Assembly: GCA_900547645.1 (NCBI GenBank)
Contig: URHP01000001.1
Coordinates: 1 to 64,000, forward strand
Source: an uncultured Eubacteriales bacterium
GTDB lineage: Bacteria; Bacillota; Clostridia; Christensenellales; Borkfalkiaceae
Direction of reading: 5' to 3'
DNA length: 64,000 nucleotides
In this document: positions 17,801 through 26,208 of the stretch, in pieces
Position numbering within the stretch: the first letter of the stretch is position 1
Layout: the number at the start of each line of letters is the position of its first letter
The notes under the pieces: generated by a model
The model's input: only the letters and a program-made list of their open reading frames with translations
Told to the model about the DNA's origin: nothing
Database searches by the model: none
Program-made: the position numbers and the translations under genes

Positions 17801-20442
17801 TTCTGTCGGTAAAACTCCAGAAAGAGCGCCAGAAACGCCTTCAGATGCTTGATCTCGGCGAGCATGACCTCGCAGGCGCAGAACAGTTTGTCGCGCAGCG
17901 TCTGCGAATATTCGGTGAGATTGACGTTCTCGAAGGGGGAATTTTTCACCCCGCCGCACTCCTTTGCGGCAGCTGCCGCGGAGAGGATCATGCGGCGGCA
18001 TTCGGAGAGTTTTTCCTCGGTGAGCGAATCGTAGAAGGAACTTTCAATGTCGAGAATATCGGGCGCGTTCTTGTTTTTGAGATAGAGCAGGATCGCCTGA
18101 TAGACGGAGATGCCCAGCCTGCGCTTTTCGTGCAGGGCGCGCATGGGGGCTTTCAGCTCTTCGCGCAGGGCGACAAGCTCCTTTGCGCGTTCGGAAAAGC
18201 CCGAAACGTCCTCCTCTTCCGCGAGCGCGAGCGTCTGTTCGAGGCGGCGCAAAACGTCCGTCTTGTCCGTCTTGTTGGAGTGCAGCTCCAGGCAGAATTC
18301 GCCGATGCCGATGCAATCGAGCCGCTTTTTGACGACGTCGAGCGCCGCCTTCTTTTCGGCGACGAACAGCACCCGCTTCCCGTCCGAGAGGGCGTTGGCG
18401 ATGATATTCGTGATGGTCTGGCTCTTGCCCGTTCCGGGCGGACCGTGCAGGACAAAACTCGCGCCCGCGCCCGAAAGCGCGACGGCGGAGTACTGCGAAC
18501 TGTCCGAAGGCAGCGGAAGCAGCACCGCTTCGGGATCGCCGTCGTCCTCCTCGGGCGGCGCGGCGACCTCCGTGCGCTCCATGCGGTTGTTGAGCAGTGC
18601 AGAGACGATCGCGTTTTTGGACAGCTCGCCGATATGGTTGCGGATGTCGTTCCACATGAGATAGCTCTGGAAGGAGAACGCGGCGAGATAGACGTCGCTC
18701 ACCACGTCCCAGCCCTTCATGTTCGCCGTCTCGGCGCGCACCATGGCAAGGATCTCGGCGATCTTCAGCGCGCCCACGTCGCCGCCCAATCCGCGCACGT
18801 CGATGTTGAATTCCTGCTTTAAAAATTCAAGCAGCGTGGAATTGACGAAATATCCCTCGTCCTGCGAGACGTTGACGGAATAATCTTCATTCCCCTTGGC
18901 GCGTCCGATCTGCGCGGGCGCGAGCACGAGGGGCGCGTAGCGCGCCACGCCGTCCTCCCCCACATAGCGCAAAAAACCGAAGGCAAGGTAGAGCACCTTG
19001 GCGCCCGTCTCCTCCTCCGCCTCCCGGTTGCGGCGCATGAGGCGGCTCGCCGTTTCGGCGGTCGTCTTGCTGTCGCCGCAGGCGCGAAGGATCCCCTTTT
19101 TCTGTTCGAGCAGGACGAGCTCTCTGCGCTGGCGCGCAAGCTCGCCGCCGAACGCGGGCGTATTTTCAAACGCCGTCTCCCCTTTCAGCCGCATGCCGCC
19201 CTTTTCGAGCAGCAGCGCGTACAGTTCGTCCGCGCCCGCTTCATAGAGGTGAACGGCGTTCTTGCCGCTGAAATTGAGCAGGCTGTTCTTGGTGGTCAGA
19301 TCGAGCAGGCGGCGCTCCCACTGCTTGTTTTTGGGCTGCTTGCCGTCCAGCTTGAGCTTGCGCAGCGCGGGAATGGGCGCGGGCGCCGCTTCGTCCGACA
19401 TTTCCTCCTCGTTCAGGAGTTCGTAGCCCTTGAGCCCCTTGCCGCGCAGCGGACAGGCGCGTACGCCGCCCATACGGCAGCGGCGCACATCCACGAAGCA
19501 CTCGTACAGCCCGCTCCTGAGTTTTTGACGGAAATGCCCCTCGGAGGGCGTGAACGCCGCGTTCGAGGAGGAGAACAAGTCCTCCGCGTCGATAAAACTC
19601 AGGTTGTTGATCCCCTCGGAGACGTACTTCCCCACGATCTCCGCATCGTCCGTGACGGGATCGAGAAAGCAGCTTTCATACAGCCAGACGCCGACGGCAA
19701 CGCCGTTTTTTCCGACCGCGAGCACGGGATTGAGCCGCGCCGCCTCAAAACACGCCGCCGTAAAGACGGCGAGCTGCGCGGCGGTCGCCGAACGCTCCTT
19801 GACGACGGAACCGGGCTTCGCCACGCACAGCGGCGCGGAAAAATCGCTTTCCCCCGCCTTGTCCACCGCAAGCGCCTTGATGGCGGCATAGATCGCCGCG
19901 GCGATCTGGCGCACGTCATTCTTGTCCGCGCCCGTGTAGCCGTAAAATTCCGCGCTCTTGTTCCACTTCTTCAGCCGCTTGCCCGCGTCCGCAAGCACCG
20001 CGGCGCAGTCGGCAAGGCGGGGACGCACGAACGCCGCAAGGCGTTCGGCATTGCCGTCAAGCCCTTCCCACCAATCGAAGGGAAGCGCCGTGATCTCCGC
20101 CGAAGCGGAGGCGACGGGCTTGCCGTCGAGCCGCGCCGTGACCGTGACGGGGCAGACGCGCAGCTCGTCGTTTTCGGCAAGCAGGAGCGGAGAGAAAATG
20201 CCCTCCGCCGTCAGCTCGACCGCGCTCTCGAAGGGCACCTCCGCCTGTGTCTCATACGGGACGAGCAGTCCGGAATCGCTCTCAATGGAGACCTGCAGCG
20301 TGACCGCTTCCGAAAAGTCGTTCCTGACCTGTACGGAGACGGGCGTGGAGAGAAAATAATCGGCATAGCCGACGTACCGCGGAAAGAGCGGTTCCAGAGT
20401 AAAATTGTTTTTTTCCGTGACCTTTGTCCGTTTTGTTGCCAT
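14827..20442 (-). CDS. DUF4011 / SF1 helicase / Vsr-like nuclease / DUF3320 protein, possible anti-phage gene
   Basis: 1871 residues. N-terminal beta-rich segment (1-120), then a DUF4011-type motif WERRLLDLTTKNSLLNFSGK (about 372-391). Superfamily 1 (DNA2/NAM7-like) helicase: Walker A HGPPGTGKSQT near 665, Walker B VIFDEASQM near 1286, VVGDPKQLPPT near 1315, and motif VI LNVAVSRAREEMLVF near 1520. A PD-(D/E)xK, Vsr-like nuclease domain follows (about 1575-1660; DFKVDVGVVDPKNKHRFLL, then LCDG). A DUF3320-like C-terminus comes near 1700 (EEPISRAFLKKRCL). This single-gene layout is, from memory, that of the Hhe anti-phage protein; DNA unwinding plus cleavage is inferred. It is monocistronic with a strong promoter. 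A hairpin in the leader overlaps the ribosome site. Confidence 0.88.
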   Translation of the reverse strand: MATKRTKVTEKNNFTLEPLFPRYVGYADYFLSTPVSVQVRNDFSEAVTLQVSIESDSGLLVPYETQAEVPFESAVELTAEGIFSPLLLAENDELRVCPVTVTARLDGKPVASASAEITALPFDWWEGLDGNAERLAAFVRPRLADCAAVLADAGKRLKKWNKSAEFYGYTGADKNDVRQIAAAIYAAIKALAVDKAGESDFSAPLCVAKPGSVVKERSATAAQLAVFTAACFEAARLNPVLAVGKNGVAVGVWLYESCFLDPVTDDAEIVGKYVSEGINNLSFIDAEDLFSSSNAAFTPSEGHFRQKLRSGLYECFVDVRRCRMGGVRACPLRGKGLKGYELLNEEEMSDEAAPAPIPALRKLKLDGKQPKNKQWERRLLDLTTKNSLLNFSGKNAVHLYEAGADELYALLLEKGGMRLKGETAFENTPAFGGELARQRRELVLLEQKKGILRACGDSKTTAETASRLMRRNREAEEETGAKVLYLAFGFLRYVGEDGVARYAPLVLAPAQIGRAKGNEDYSVNVSQDEGYFVNSTLLEFLKQEFNIDVRGLGGDVGALKIAEILAMVRAETANMKGWDVVSDVYLAAFSFQSYLMWNDIRNHIGELSKNAIVSALLNNRMERTEVAAPPEEDDGDPEAVLLPLPSDSSQYSAVALSGAGASFVLHGPPGTGKSQTITNIIANALSDGKRVLFVAEKKAALDVVKKRLDCIGIGEFCLELHSNKTDKTDVLRRLEQTLALAEEEDVSGFSERAKELVALREELKAPMRALHEKRRLGISVYQAILLYLKNKNAPDILDIESSFYDSLTEEKLSECRRMILSAAAAAKECGGVKNSPFENVNLTEYSQTLRDKLFCACEVMLAEIKHLKAFLALFLEFYRQKVSTLTLRKIRALSELAGKLVAGTYDKYFTGADEAEFYIFFNANKRLDSCLEYYYKHFKTLVELDKELPELKKLCEEGGDWKLNRTAKAVAKRLDKASLRPLDEKDVFKFLETLVEIYGAMGRIADNTQLARAFTDRSGRFNFKKRADFLADLNDLHARAAAVFMDYNPDAFNGMCIRATSGYTKPVLEGYLKAAESYFLAQESFLDITNADRDKLKEEDVLDYFSSKASALIDNIDMLPNWCMYRATAQKLSELGLNFITEALESGRFRTDNVLAGFEKNVYRNFLEINIPADPALSRMTVGTLEETVEKFRLSWDEFARLTREHIRAELISRLPSADEEGSLSVELNAFTRLSKSNLRGAGLRAMFAEIPTLTGVVAPCMLMSPTTVAQYLQPVADQFDLVIFDEASQMSTAEAVGSIARAKAAIVVGDPKQLPPTAFFHTAYVDEENLENEDLESVLDDCLALGMPERHLVWHYRSKHESLIAFSNSMYYDNRLCTFPSPDAMDSRVKLVLVEGTYDRGFTKRNRKEAEALVREVVRRLSDPALSKSSMGIVTFSSAQRDDIERLLTKEIIARHLDAAAYDREEPLFVKNLENVQGDERDVILFSVCYGPDSTGRVSLNFGPLNQAGGWRRLNVAVSRAREEMLVFSTMTAPMIDLAKTSSKGVAGLKAFLEFAEKGRTTLAAPSASVRTGAGIGKYIAEELSACGYECRYDVGASDFKVDVGVVDPKNKHRFLLGVLCDGTDQFSVKDRNVLQVQTLKRGNWNVVRVNSVNYYNNPKREIKRIKDVLDRLTGADAKSGSWISKCAKPYKAVKPTASEVAAFVTSGENDAAIMARLKEIVAAEEPISRAFLKKRCLATFGIQKSGSKVEARLDALIDGCAFQRDRVMGTDYFYKNVRAIEIGKFRTEGENAVRRSGDDLTVYEVVSVVKAALGERVALYMDELCALLAGVFPSVKQGERFQAFLRDCISYGEEKGLFVRSVSDRISLA

Positions 20443-20451
20443 ATCGCCCCC

Positions 20452-20478
20452 CTCTCCCGTCCGTCGCGCACGGGAGAG
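20452..20478 (-). promoter_or_regulatory. leader hairpin overlapping the helicase ribosome binding site
   Basis: In the minus-strand mRNA, CTCTCCCG (20478-20471) pairs perfectly with CGGGAGAG (20459-20452). The 3' arm is the start of the purine-rich GGGAGAGGGGGG ribosome site before ATG 20442. It may limit translation. Confidence 0.5.
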
Positions 20479-20499
20479 TTATTGTTGTTTCTCTTCCCT

Positions 20500-20528
20500 A
20501 TTATACCATTTCCCGCCGCAAATGGCAA
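20500..20528 (-). promoter_or_regulatory. promoter of helicase-nuclease gene
   Basis: Minus strand TTGCCA (20528-20523), 17-bp spacer, TATAAT (20505-20500) with TGG before the -10. Confidence 0.8.
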
Positions 20529-20556
20529 CCCTTGCCGCGCAACTATTTTATTCAAC

Positions 20557-20594
20557 AAAAAAAATAGGACGTTACGGAGAAAACCGCACCGTCC
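20557..20594 (-). terminator. terminator after yraN
   Basis: Minus strand: GGACG...CGG (from 20594) pairs with CCG...CGTCC (to 20567), followed by TATTTTTTTT. It closes the tmk-to-yraN unit. Confidence 0.75.
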
Positions 20595-20602
20595 GTACGC
20601 GC

Positions 20603-20965
20603 TCAGAGAAACGCGTCTTCAAAATATTCCAGTTTTCCGTTGAGGACGGCGGCGACGTCGAAGCGCACGGGCACCTCCCGCCGCTGCTGCGCGCAAAAAC
20701 ACTTTGCGATCATGCGGTAGCGCTCCCGCTTCTCGGGCGTGACCGCCTCGAGCGGAGAGACGAGCGGATCGCCCGTGCGCGCCTTGACCTCCACAAAACA
20801 GTAGGTGCCGTCCTTCGTCCGCGCGACGATGTCCGCCTCGCCGAAGGGGGTGACGTAATTCTTTCGGATGATCCTGCAGCCGCTGCGCCTGAGATAGTGA
20901 CAGGTCAGCTTCTCAGCTTTCCGTCCCAGAACTTTGTTACGAAGGTCCTGCGATGGATCGGGCAT
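20603..20965 (-). CDS. yraN: YraN / UPF0102 family nuclease-like protein
   Basis: 120 residues, normal length for UPF0102. Signature: LGRKAEKLTCHYLRRSGCRI, then FGEADIVARTKDGTYCFVEV and VKAR, a restriction-endonuclease-like E...D...ExK core. The biochemical role is uncertain in the literature; it is commonly found beside rnhB, as here. ATG 20965 lies 61 bp inside rnhB; GGGAGG precedes it and no later in-frame start is available, so the overlap appears genuine. Confidence 0.88.
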   Translation of the reverse strand: MPDPSQDLRNKVLGRKAEKLTCHYLRRSGCRIIRKNYVTPFGEADIVARTKDGTYCFVEVKARTGDPLVSPLEAVTPEKRERYRMIAKCFCAQQRREVPVRFDVAAVLNGKLEYFEDAFL

Positions 20966-21525
20966 ATCCCCACCTCCCGGATGGCGGCAATGTGCGCCGC
21001 CGTCCCGTACCCCGCATTCCTGTCAAAGCCGTATTCCGGATACTGCTCGCCGTATGCGCGCATGAGCGCGTCCCGATACACTTTGGCAAGGATGCTCGCC
21101 GCGCCGATGCTCGCCACGAGCGCATCTCCCTTGACGATGCTGCGCTGCGGGAGCGCGACGTCCAGCGTCATGTTGCCGTCCGTGAGCACCATGTCCGCGG
21201 ACGGCGTCAGTTTTTCAACGGCGCGCTTCATGCACAGGCGCGTCGCCTGCAGAATATTGATCTCGTCGATGACCGCGGCGGAGACCTCCTCCACGGCAAA
21301 AGCGCGCGCCGCGTCGCGGATACGGGCGGCAAGTTCTTCGCGCCGCTTTGCGGACAGCTTTTTGCTGTCGTCGATGCCGCGGATGCGGCGTTCCTCCTCG
21401 AGCGGGAGAATGACCGCCGCGCAGACGACGGGCCCGGCAAGCGGCCCCCTGCCCACTTCGTCCACGCCCGCGACTGCAAAAAATCCCTTCGCCGCGTATT
21501 CTCTTTCGCAAATAAGTTCGTCCAT
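20905..21525 (-). CDS. rnhB: ribonuclease HII
   Basis: 206 residues. The catalytic motif VAGVDEVGRGPLAGPVV holds the DEG-R signature, with further acidic residues in DSKKLSAKRREEL, LTDGNMTLD and ILAKVYRD. It removes RNA from RNA/DNA hybrids and single ribonucleotides from DNA. Its start lies 1 bp after the rbgA stop, and it shares 61 bp with yraN. Confidence 0.95.
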   Translation of the reverse strand: MDELICEREYAAKGFFAVAGVDEVGRGPLAGPVVCAAVILPLEEERRIRGIDDSKKLSAKRREELAARIRDAARAFAVEEVSAAVIDEINILQATRLCMKRAVEKLTPSADMVLTDGNMTLDVALPQRSIVKGDALVASIGAASILAKVYRDALMRAYGEQYPEYGFDRNAGYGTAAHIAAIREVGICPIHRRTFVTKFWDGKLRS

Positions 21526-21526
21526 A

Positions 21527-22384
21527 TCAGATCAGCCCGACCGCCTTCAGATCGTCCGCGCCGTCCAGACAGACGCGTCCCAGCCTGCCCTTGCGGAAGT
21601 CGTCCAGCAGCGCGATCGCGCCGCGCGTGTAGTCAAATTCTCCGCCGCGCAGCACAAAGCCCCGCCGCGCGCAGAGCGATTCGTACATGGCGAGCGGCGC
21701 GCCGCCCTCGATCCCGTAACGCTGCGTCAGACGGTCGGGATAGCGCTCCCACAGTTCTTCGAGCAGCGCGAGCGCGACCTCCTCTTTGTCGAGAATATCG
21801 TCGTTGACGCTCCCGACATAGGCGAGCCTGCACGCAAGCCGCTGATCGGCGAGCGCGGGCGGCATGGTGCCGGGCGTATCCAGCAGTTCGGATGCGCCGC
21901 ACTTCACCCACTGTTTGGCGCGCGTGACGCCCGCTTTGTCCCCCACCTGCGCCTTTCTGCCGCCGGAGAGCAGGTTGATGACGGTGCTCTTCCCCGTGTT
22001 GGGGATGCCCGCCACCAAAAAGCGCATCGACCGCACCGCGCCCTTTTGCGCGAACCGCTCCCGCTTTTCCGCAACGAGCGCGTCCATCGCCGCCTGCAGC
22101 GGACGCAGGGAGGCGGGCGAAGAAGCGCTCAGCGCGAGCGCGGCCTTCCCGCTCTGCCGGACGAGCGCGACCGCCCTGTCCGCGCCGCCGTCCGCCATGT
22201 CTGCCTTGTTGAAACAATAGAGGACGGGTTTGCCCCCCACCATGTCCGCAAGACGCGCATTGTAACTTGCTGCAGGGACGCGCGCGTCGAGCACGAACAC
22301 GACGGCGTCGCACAGTTTTAAGTTGTCTTCCATCATGCGCATGGCCTTTGCCATGTGCCCGGGAAACCACTGAATGACTTTCAT
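21527..22384 (-). CDS. rbgA: ribosome biogenesis GTPase YlqF/RbgA
   Basis: 285 residues from MKVIQWFPGHMAKAMRMM; homologues start here, and the open frame extends 11 codons further. It is a circularly permuted GTPase: G4 (NKADM) precedes G1 (AGIPNTGKSTVINLL) and G3 (DTPGTMPP). A C-terminal helical RNA-binding domain follows. In Bacillota it acts in late 50S subunit assembly. Within the tmk-rimM-trmD-rbgA-rnhB-yraN unit. Confidence 0.94.
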   Translation of the reverse strand: MKVIQWFPGHMAKAMRMMEDNLKLCDAVVFVLDARVPAASYNARLADMVGGKPVLYCFNKADMADGGADRAVALVRQSGKAALALSASSPASLRPLQAAMDALVAEKRERFAQKGAVRSMRFLVAGIPNTGKSTVINLLSGGRKAQVGDKAGVTRAKQWVKCGASELLDTPGTMPPALADQRLACRLAYVGSVNDDILDKEEVALALLEELWERYPDRLTQRYGIEGGAPLAMYESLCARRGFVLRGGEFDYTRGAIALLDDFRKGRLGRVCLDGADDLKAVGLI

Positions 22385-22421
22385 ACCGTTCCAAAAACAA
22401 GACCGCCCGCAAAACAAGAAA

Positions 22422-23084
22422 TCACAGCAGGTCGGGGCGCATTTTCTTTGTCACCGCAAGCGACTGCTCCCTGCGCCATTTGTCGATCTCGGCGTGATTG
22501 CCGCTGCGGAGCACTTCGGGCACCGTCAGCCCGCGGTACTCCACGGGGCGCGTATACTGCGGATATTCGAGCAGATTTTCCGAAAAGCTCTCCTGCACGA
22601 GCGACTGCGGCGCAAGCACTCCGTCCAGATAGCGCGTCACGCAGTCCGTGAGCACCATGGCGGGCAGCTCGCCGCCCGTCAGCACATAGTCGCCGATGGA
22701 AATTTCCTCGTCGATGAACAGATCGACCGCACGCTGATCGACGCCCTCATAGTGCCCGCACAGCAGCACGAGGTGCTCCTCTTCCGCAAGCGAAAAGACG
22801 CGCTCCTGGCGGAACACCTTTCCCTTGGGCGAAAGGTAGATACGCCTTGCGCGGTGTTCGGGATCGACCGCCTCGATCGCGCTGCCGATGGGCTGCGCCA
22901 TCATCACCATGCCCGCGCCGCCGCCGAAGGGATAATCGTCGCACTTCAGGTGTTTGTCTTCGGTATAGTCGCGGATATTGACGATCTCGAGCTGCAGTTT
23001 GCCCTCCTTCACGGCGCGCCCGACAATGCTCGCATAGAGCGGCGCGAACATCTCGGGAAAGAGCGTCAGAATGCTGATCTTCAC
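22422..23084 (-). CDS. trmD: tRNA (guanine37-N1)-methyltransferase
   Basis: 220 residues, slightly short of the 240-250 of many TrmD. The SPOUT knot region shows GGGAGMVMMAQP, LLCGHYEGVDQRA and ISIGDYVLTGGELPAMV. It adds a methyl group to G37 of tRNAs with AdoMet, preventing frameshifts. Start overlaps the rimM stop by ATGA. Confidence 0.96.
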   Translation of the reverse strand: MKISILTLFPEMFAPLYASIVGRAVKEGKLQLEIVNIRDYTEDKHLKCDDYPFGGGAGMVMMAQPIGSAIEAVDPEHRARRIYLSPKGKVFRQERVFSLAEEEHLVLLCGHYEGVDQRAVDLFIDEEISIGDYVLTGGELPAMVLTDCVTRYLDGVLAPQSLVQESFSENLLEYPQYTRPVEYRGLTVPEVLRSGNHAEIDKWRREQSLAVTKKMRPDLL

Positions 23085-23581
23085 AGGACCGCCACCTCGT
23101 AAAAGCGTTTTTTATCGACGGTGATGGCGCCCGCTTCCACGTCAACCGCCGTGATCACGCCGTCCGCCGCGGGGAAAAGCACTTCCTTTCCGTCCATATC
23201 CACGGTATAAATATCCGTAGCCGCCTGCCGCACGTCCGTGAGCGTGCCGAGCGTCTCGCCCTGCTGCGTGACGATCCGGCAGCCGAGAAGATCGGCGATA
23301 TAATATCTGCCCTCCTCGGGAACGGGCGCCTCCTCGCGCAGGACATAGACCTGCTTCCCGCGCAGAAGCTCCGCGGCATTGCGGTCCGCCACCCCTTTCA
23401 GTCCCAGAAAGACCGCGCCGCCGCCCGTGCGCACGGAGAGCACTTTATAGGGCGTGTCGCCCACAAAGACGCGGGAAAAGGCGCAGAACACCTCCGCGTC
23501 GTCCGTAAACGGCTTGATCTTGAGTTCCCCGCGGATGCCCTGGGGCTTCAGGACTTCACCGACCGTCAGTTTATCCGTCAT
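23081..23581 (-). CDS. rimM: 16S rRNA processing protein RimM
   Basis: 166 residues. Motif VGEVLKPQGIRGELKIKPFT at the N-terminus (RimM domain) and a PRC barrel at about 90-165 (YYIADLLGCRIV, then FPAADGVI). It assists 30S head maturation with ribosomal protein S19. Overlaps tmk and trmD by 4 bp at each end, indicating coupled translation. Confidence 0.94.
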   Translation of the reverse strand: MTDKLTVGEVLKPQGIRGELKIKPFTDDAEVFCAFSRVFVGDTPYKVLSVRTGGGAVFLGLKGVADRNAAELLRGKQVYVLREEAPVPEEGRYYIADLLGCRIVTQQGETLGTLTDVRQAATDIYTVDMDGKEVLFPAADGVITAVDVEAGAITVDKKRFYEVAVL

Positions 23582-24210
23582 AACTTCCCCCCGTACAGTT
23601 TGCCGACCTCCCGCCGGATATTCGCCTGCGTGCGGTCGCGGTCCTCCTCGCTTCTGATCACAACGATCTGCTCCTCCGCGCCGAAACGGCGGAAGGCGTC
23701 GAAATAGGCTTCGCGCACCTTGGTGAGCGTCTCCAGCGACTCATACCGCTCCGTCTCCCCGCGGCGGGAGACGCGCTTCATGCTCTCCTCGGGCGTCAGA
23801 TCGATGAAAACGGTGAGATCGGGACGGAGCATCCGCATGGCGGGTGCGTTGAGCTGCGCCACCCAATCCGCGGAAACGAGCCCGCCGTTGTAGGCGAGCG
23901 ACGAAAAATAAAATCTGTCGCAGAGCACCGTAACGCCCGCGTCCAGCTGCTTTGCAATGCCGTTGACGGAATTGGAGATATGATCCAGCCTGTCCGCCGC
24001 GAACAGCGCGGCAATGGCGCGCTCGTCCGTCTCGATGCGCCCCGTGAGGCAGGCGCGCAGAAGCGCGCCGAACGGGGAATCGGTGGGTTCGTGCGTGAGA
24101 ATGCAGTCGATCCCCTTCCCCTTCAGAAATTTTCCGAGCAGCTTCATCTGTGTGGACTTCCCGCTGCCGTCCGTCCCTTCGAAGACGATAAATTTTCCTT
24201 TGTCAGCCAT
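23578..24210 (-). CDS. tmk: thymidylate kinase, predicted leaderless
   Basis: 210 residues from MADKGKFIVFEG. The longer open frame (to 24522) runs back through the yajC terminator and into yajC and is not real. P-loop FEGTDGSGKSTQ, DR-Y region LCDRFYFSSLAY and the lid TRRGETERYE-like segment (RVSRRGETERYESL). It phosphorylates dTMP to dTDP. A consensus promoter sits so close that the predicted transcription start (24213) is 3 nt before the ATG, leaving no room for a Shine-Dalgarno. First gene of the tmk-to-yraN unit. Confidence 0.95.
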   Translation of the reverse strand: MADKGKFIVFEGTDGSGKSTQMKLLGKFLKGKGIDCILTHEPTDSPFGALLRACLTGRIETDERAIAALFAADRLDHISNSVNGIAKQLDAGVTVLCDRFYFSSLAYNGGLVSADWVAQLNAPAMRMLRPDLTVFIDLTPEESMKRVSRRGETERYESLETLTKVREAYFDAFRRFGAEEQIVVIRSEEDRDRTQANIRREVGKLYGGKL

Positions 24211-24219
24211 AACGCAGAC

Positions 24220-24248
24220 ATTATAGCAGAGCCGCCCCCGTTTGTCAA
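24220..24248 (-). promoter_or_regulatory. tmk promoter (perfect consensus, leaderless)
   Basis: Minus strand TTGACA (24248-24243), exactly 17 bp, TATAAT (24225-24220), TGC before the -10. ATG begins 10 bases past the -10 end. Confidence 0.9.
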
Positions 24249-24278
24249 TCGGGTGTGCGGACACAGGGACCGCAAAAC

Positions 24279-24308
24279 AAAAGGACCGTCCGCAAGGGAC
24301 GGCCCTTT
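24279..24308 (-). terminator. yajC terminator
   Basis: GGACCGTCC pairs with GGGACGGCC around GCAA, with AAAA/TTTT flanks. It lies between the yajC stop and the tmk promoter. Confidence 0.8.
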
Positions 24309-24319
24309 TGACCGATCGG

Positions 24320-24835
24320 TCATTCGTTTTCTTTCTTGTCTTCCGCCGCGGGTTCCTGCGCAGGTTCGGCCGCTTCCTCCGGCTGATTTGCCGTTTCCGC
24401 GCTCTGCGCTTCCTCGGTCTGCGCGGGCGCTTCGCCGCGCTTTGCTGCTTCCTTCGCCTCTTTTTCCGCCTTGCGGCGCGCTTCCGCTTCCTCGCGGGCG
24501 ATCTGCGTGGGGCCCTTTGCATCCGTCTGCGCGATGAGTTCCTTGTCCATCTTGATATAGGACTTGCCGGAATTCTCGCTGCCCGTCTCGATGATCACGG
24601 TGTTGTCGTCGCACACTTCCACGACGATCCCGCAGATCCCGCCCGCCGTCTTGACCTTATGCCCGGGACGGATGGCTTCGAGCTGCTCGACGTACTCCTG
24701 CTGGCGCGCCTTGTTCTTTCTTCCCGAAAAGAAAAGATAGGCGATAAAGGCGACGATGATGACGCCGATGAAAACGGGAAGCACCCAACTGTTGTTCGGA
24801 GTGTCTCCCCCCGCTTCCAGCAATGCAAACCACAT
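24320..24835 (-). CDS. yajC: preprotein translocase accessory subunit YajC with long acidic tail
   Basis: 171 residues; YajC is usually 85-120. One membrane span at about 18-36 (VLPVFIGVIIVAFIAYLFF), followed by the YajC core: RQQEYVEQLEAIRPGHKVKT, AGGICGIVVEV. From about residue 105 comes a coiled, Ala/Glu/Lys/Gln-rich tail (IAREEAEARRKAEKEAKEAA) with no known counterpart. It binds SecDF and assists Sec export. Own promoter and terminator; neighbours tgt as in many bacteria. Confidence 0.92.
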   Translation of the reverse strand: MWFALLEAGGDTPNNSWVLPVFIGVIIVAFIAYLFFSGRKNKARQQEYVEQLEAIRPGHKVKTAGGICGIVVEVCDDNTVIIETGSENSGKSYIKMDKELIAQTDAKGPTQIAREEAEARRKAEKEAKEAAKRGEAPAQTEEAQSAETANQPEEAAEPAQEPAAEDKKENE

Positions 24836-24882
24836 ACGTTTGTTCTCTCCTTGATCAGAATTCCCCCAAAGGGGCGCTATCT

Positions 24883-24911
24883 ATGATACCCCGTTTGCAC
24901 ATTTTTGGCAA
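24883..24911 (-). promoter_or_regulatory. yajC promoter
   Basis: Minus strand TTGCCA (24911-24906), 17-bp spacer, TATCAT (24888-24883). AAGGAG ribosome site follows. Confidence 0.7.
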
Positions 24912-24987
24912 GCGATTTACGGTTATTTTTTCCATTTCACGAAGTTTTCATTCCCGGAAACCCCGTCCGGAACCTTCAAACAGAGAA

Positions 24988-25013
24988 AAATTTCCGCCGT
25001 GCGCACGGCGGAA
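24988..25013 (-). terminator. terminator after tgt
   Basis: Minus strand TTCCGCCG pairs with CGGCGGAA around TGCGCA, then ATTTTT. The core 24994-25011 is a perfect 18-bp palindrome. Confidence 0.75.
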
Positions 25014-25028
25014 GCGGCGGTAAATGCG

Positions 25029-26162
<1,134 letters not shown>

Positions 26163-26208
26163 TTATTTTTGATTGATATTTCTACAACGCGACACAGTAT
26201 TGCGCCGC

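Noticed and set aside
13294-18822. 1842-codon open frame on the plus strand opposite ktrB and the helicase
   Set aside because: It is an antisense shadow caused by GC-rich codon structure. Its translation is rich in Arg, Gly, His and Asp with no domain, and it crosses two well-supported genes and a promoter.
24211-24522. N-terminal extension of tmk to 24522
   Set aside because: It runs through the yajC terminator and the tmk promoter, and the extra residues are Arg-rich shadow of yajC.
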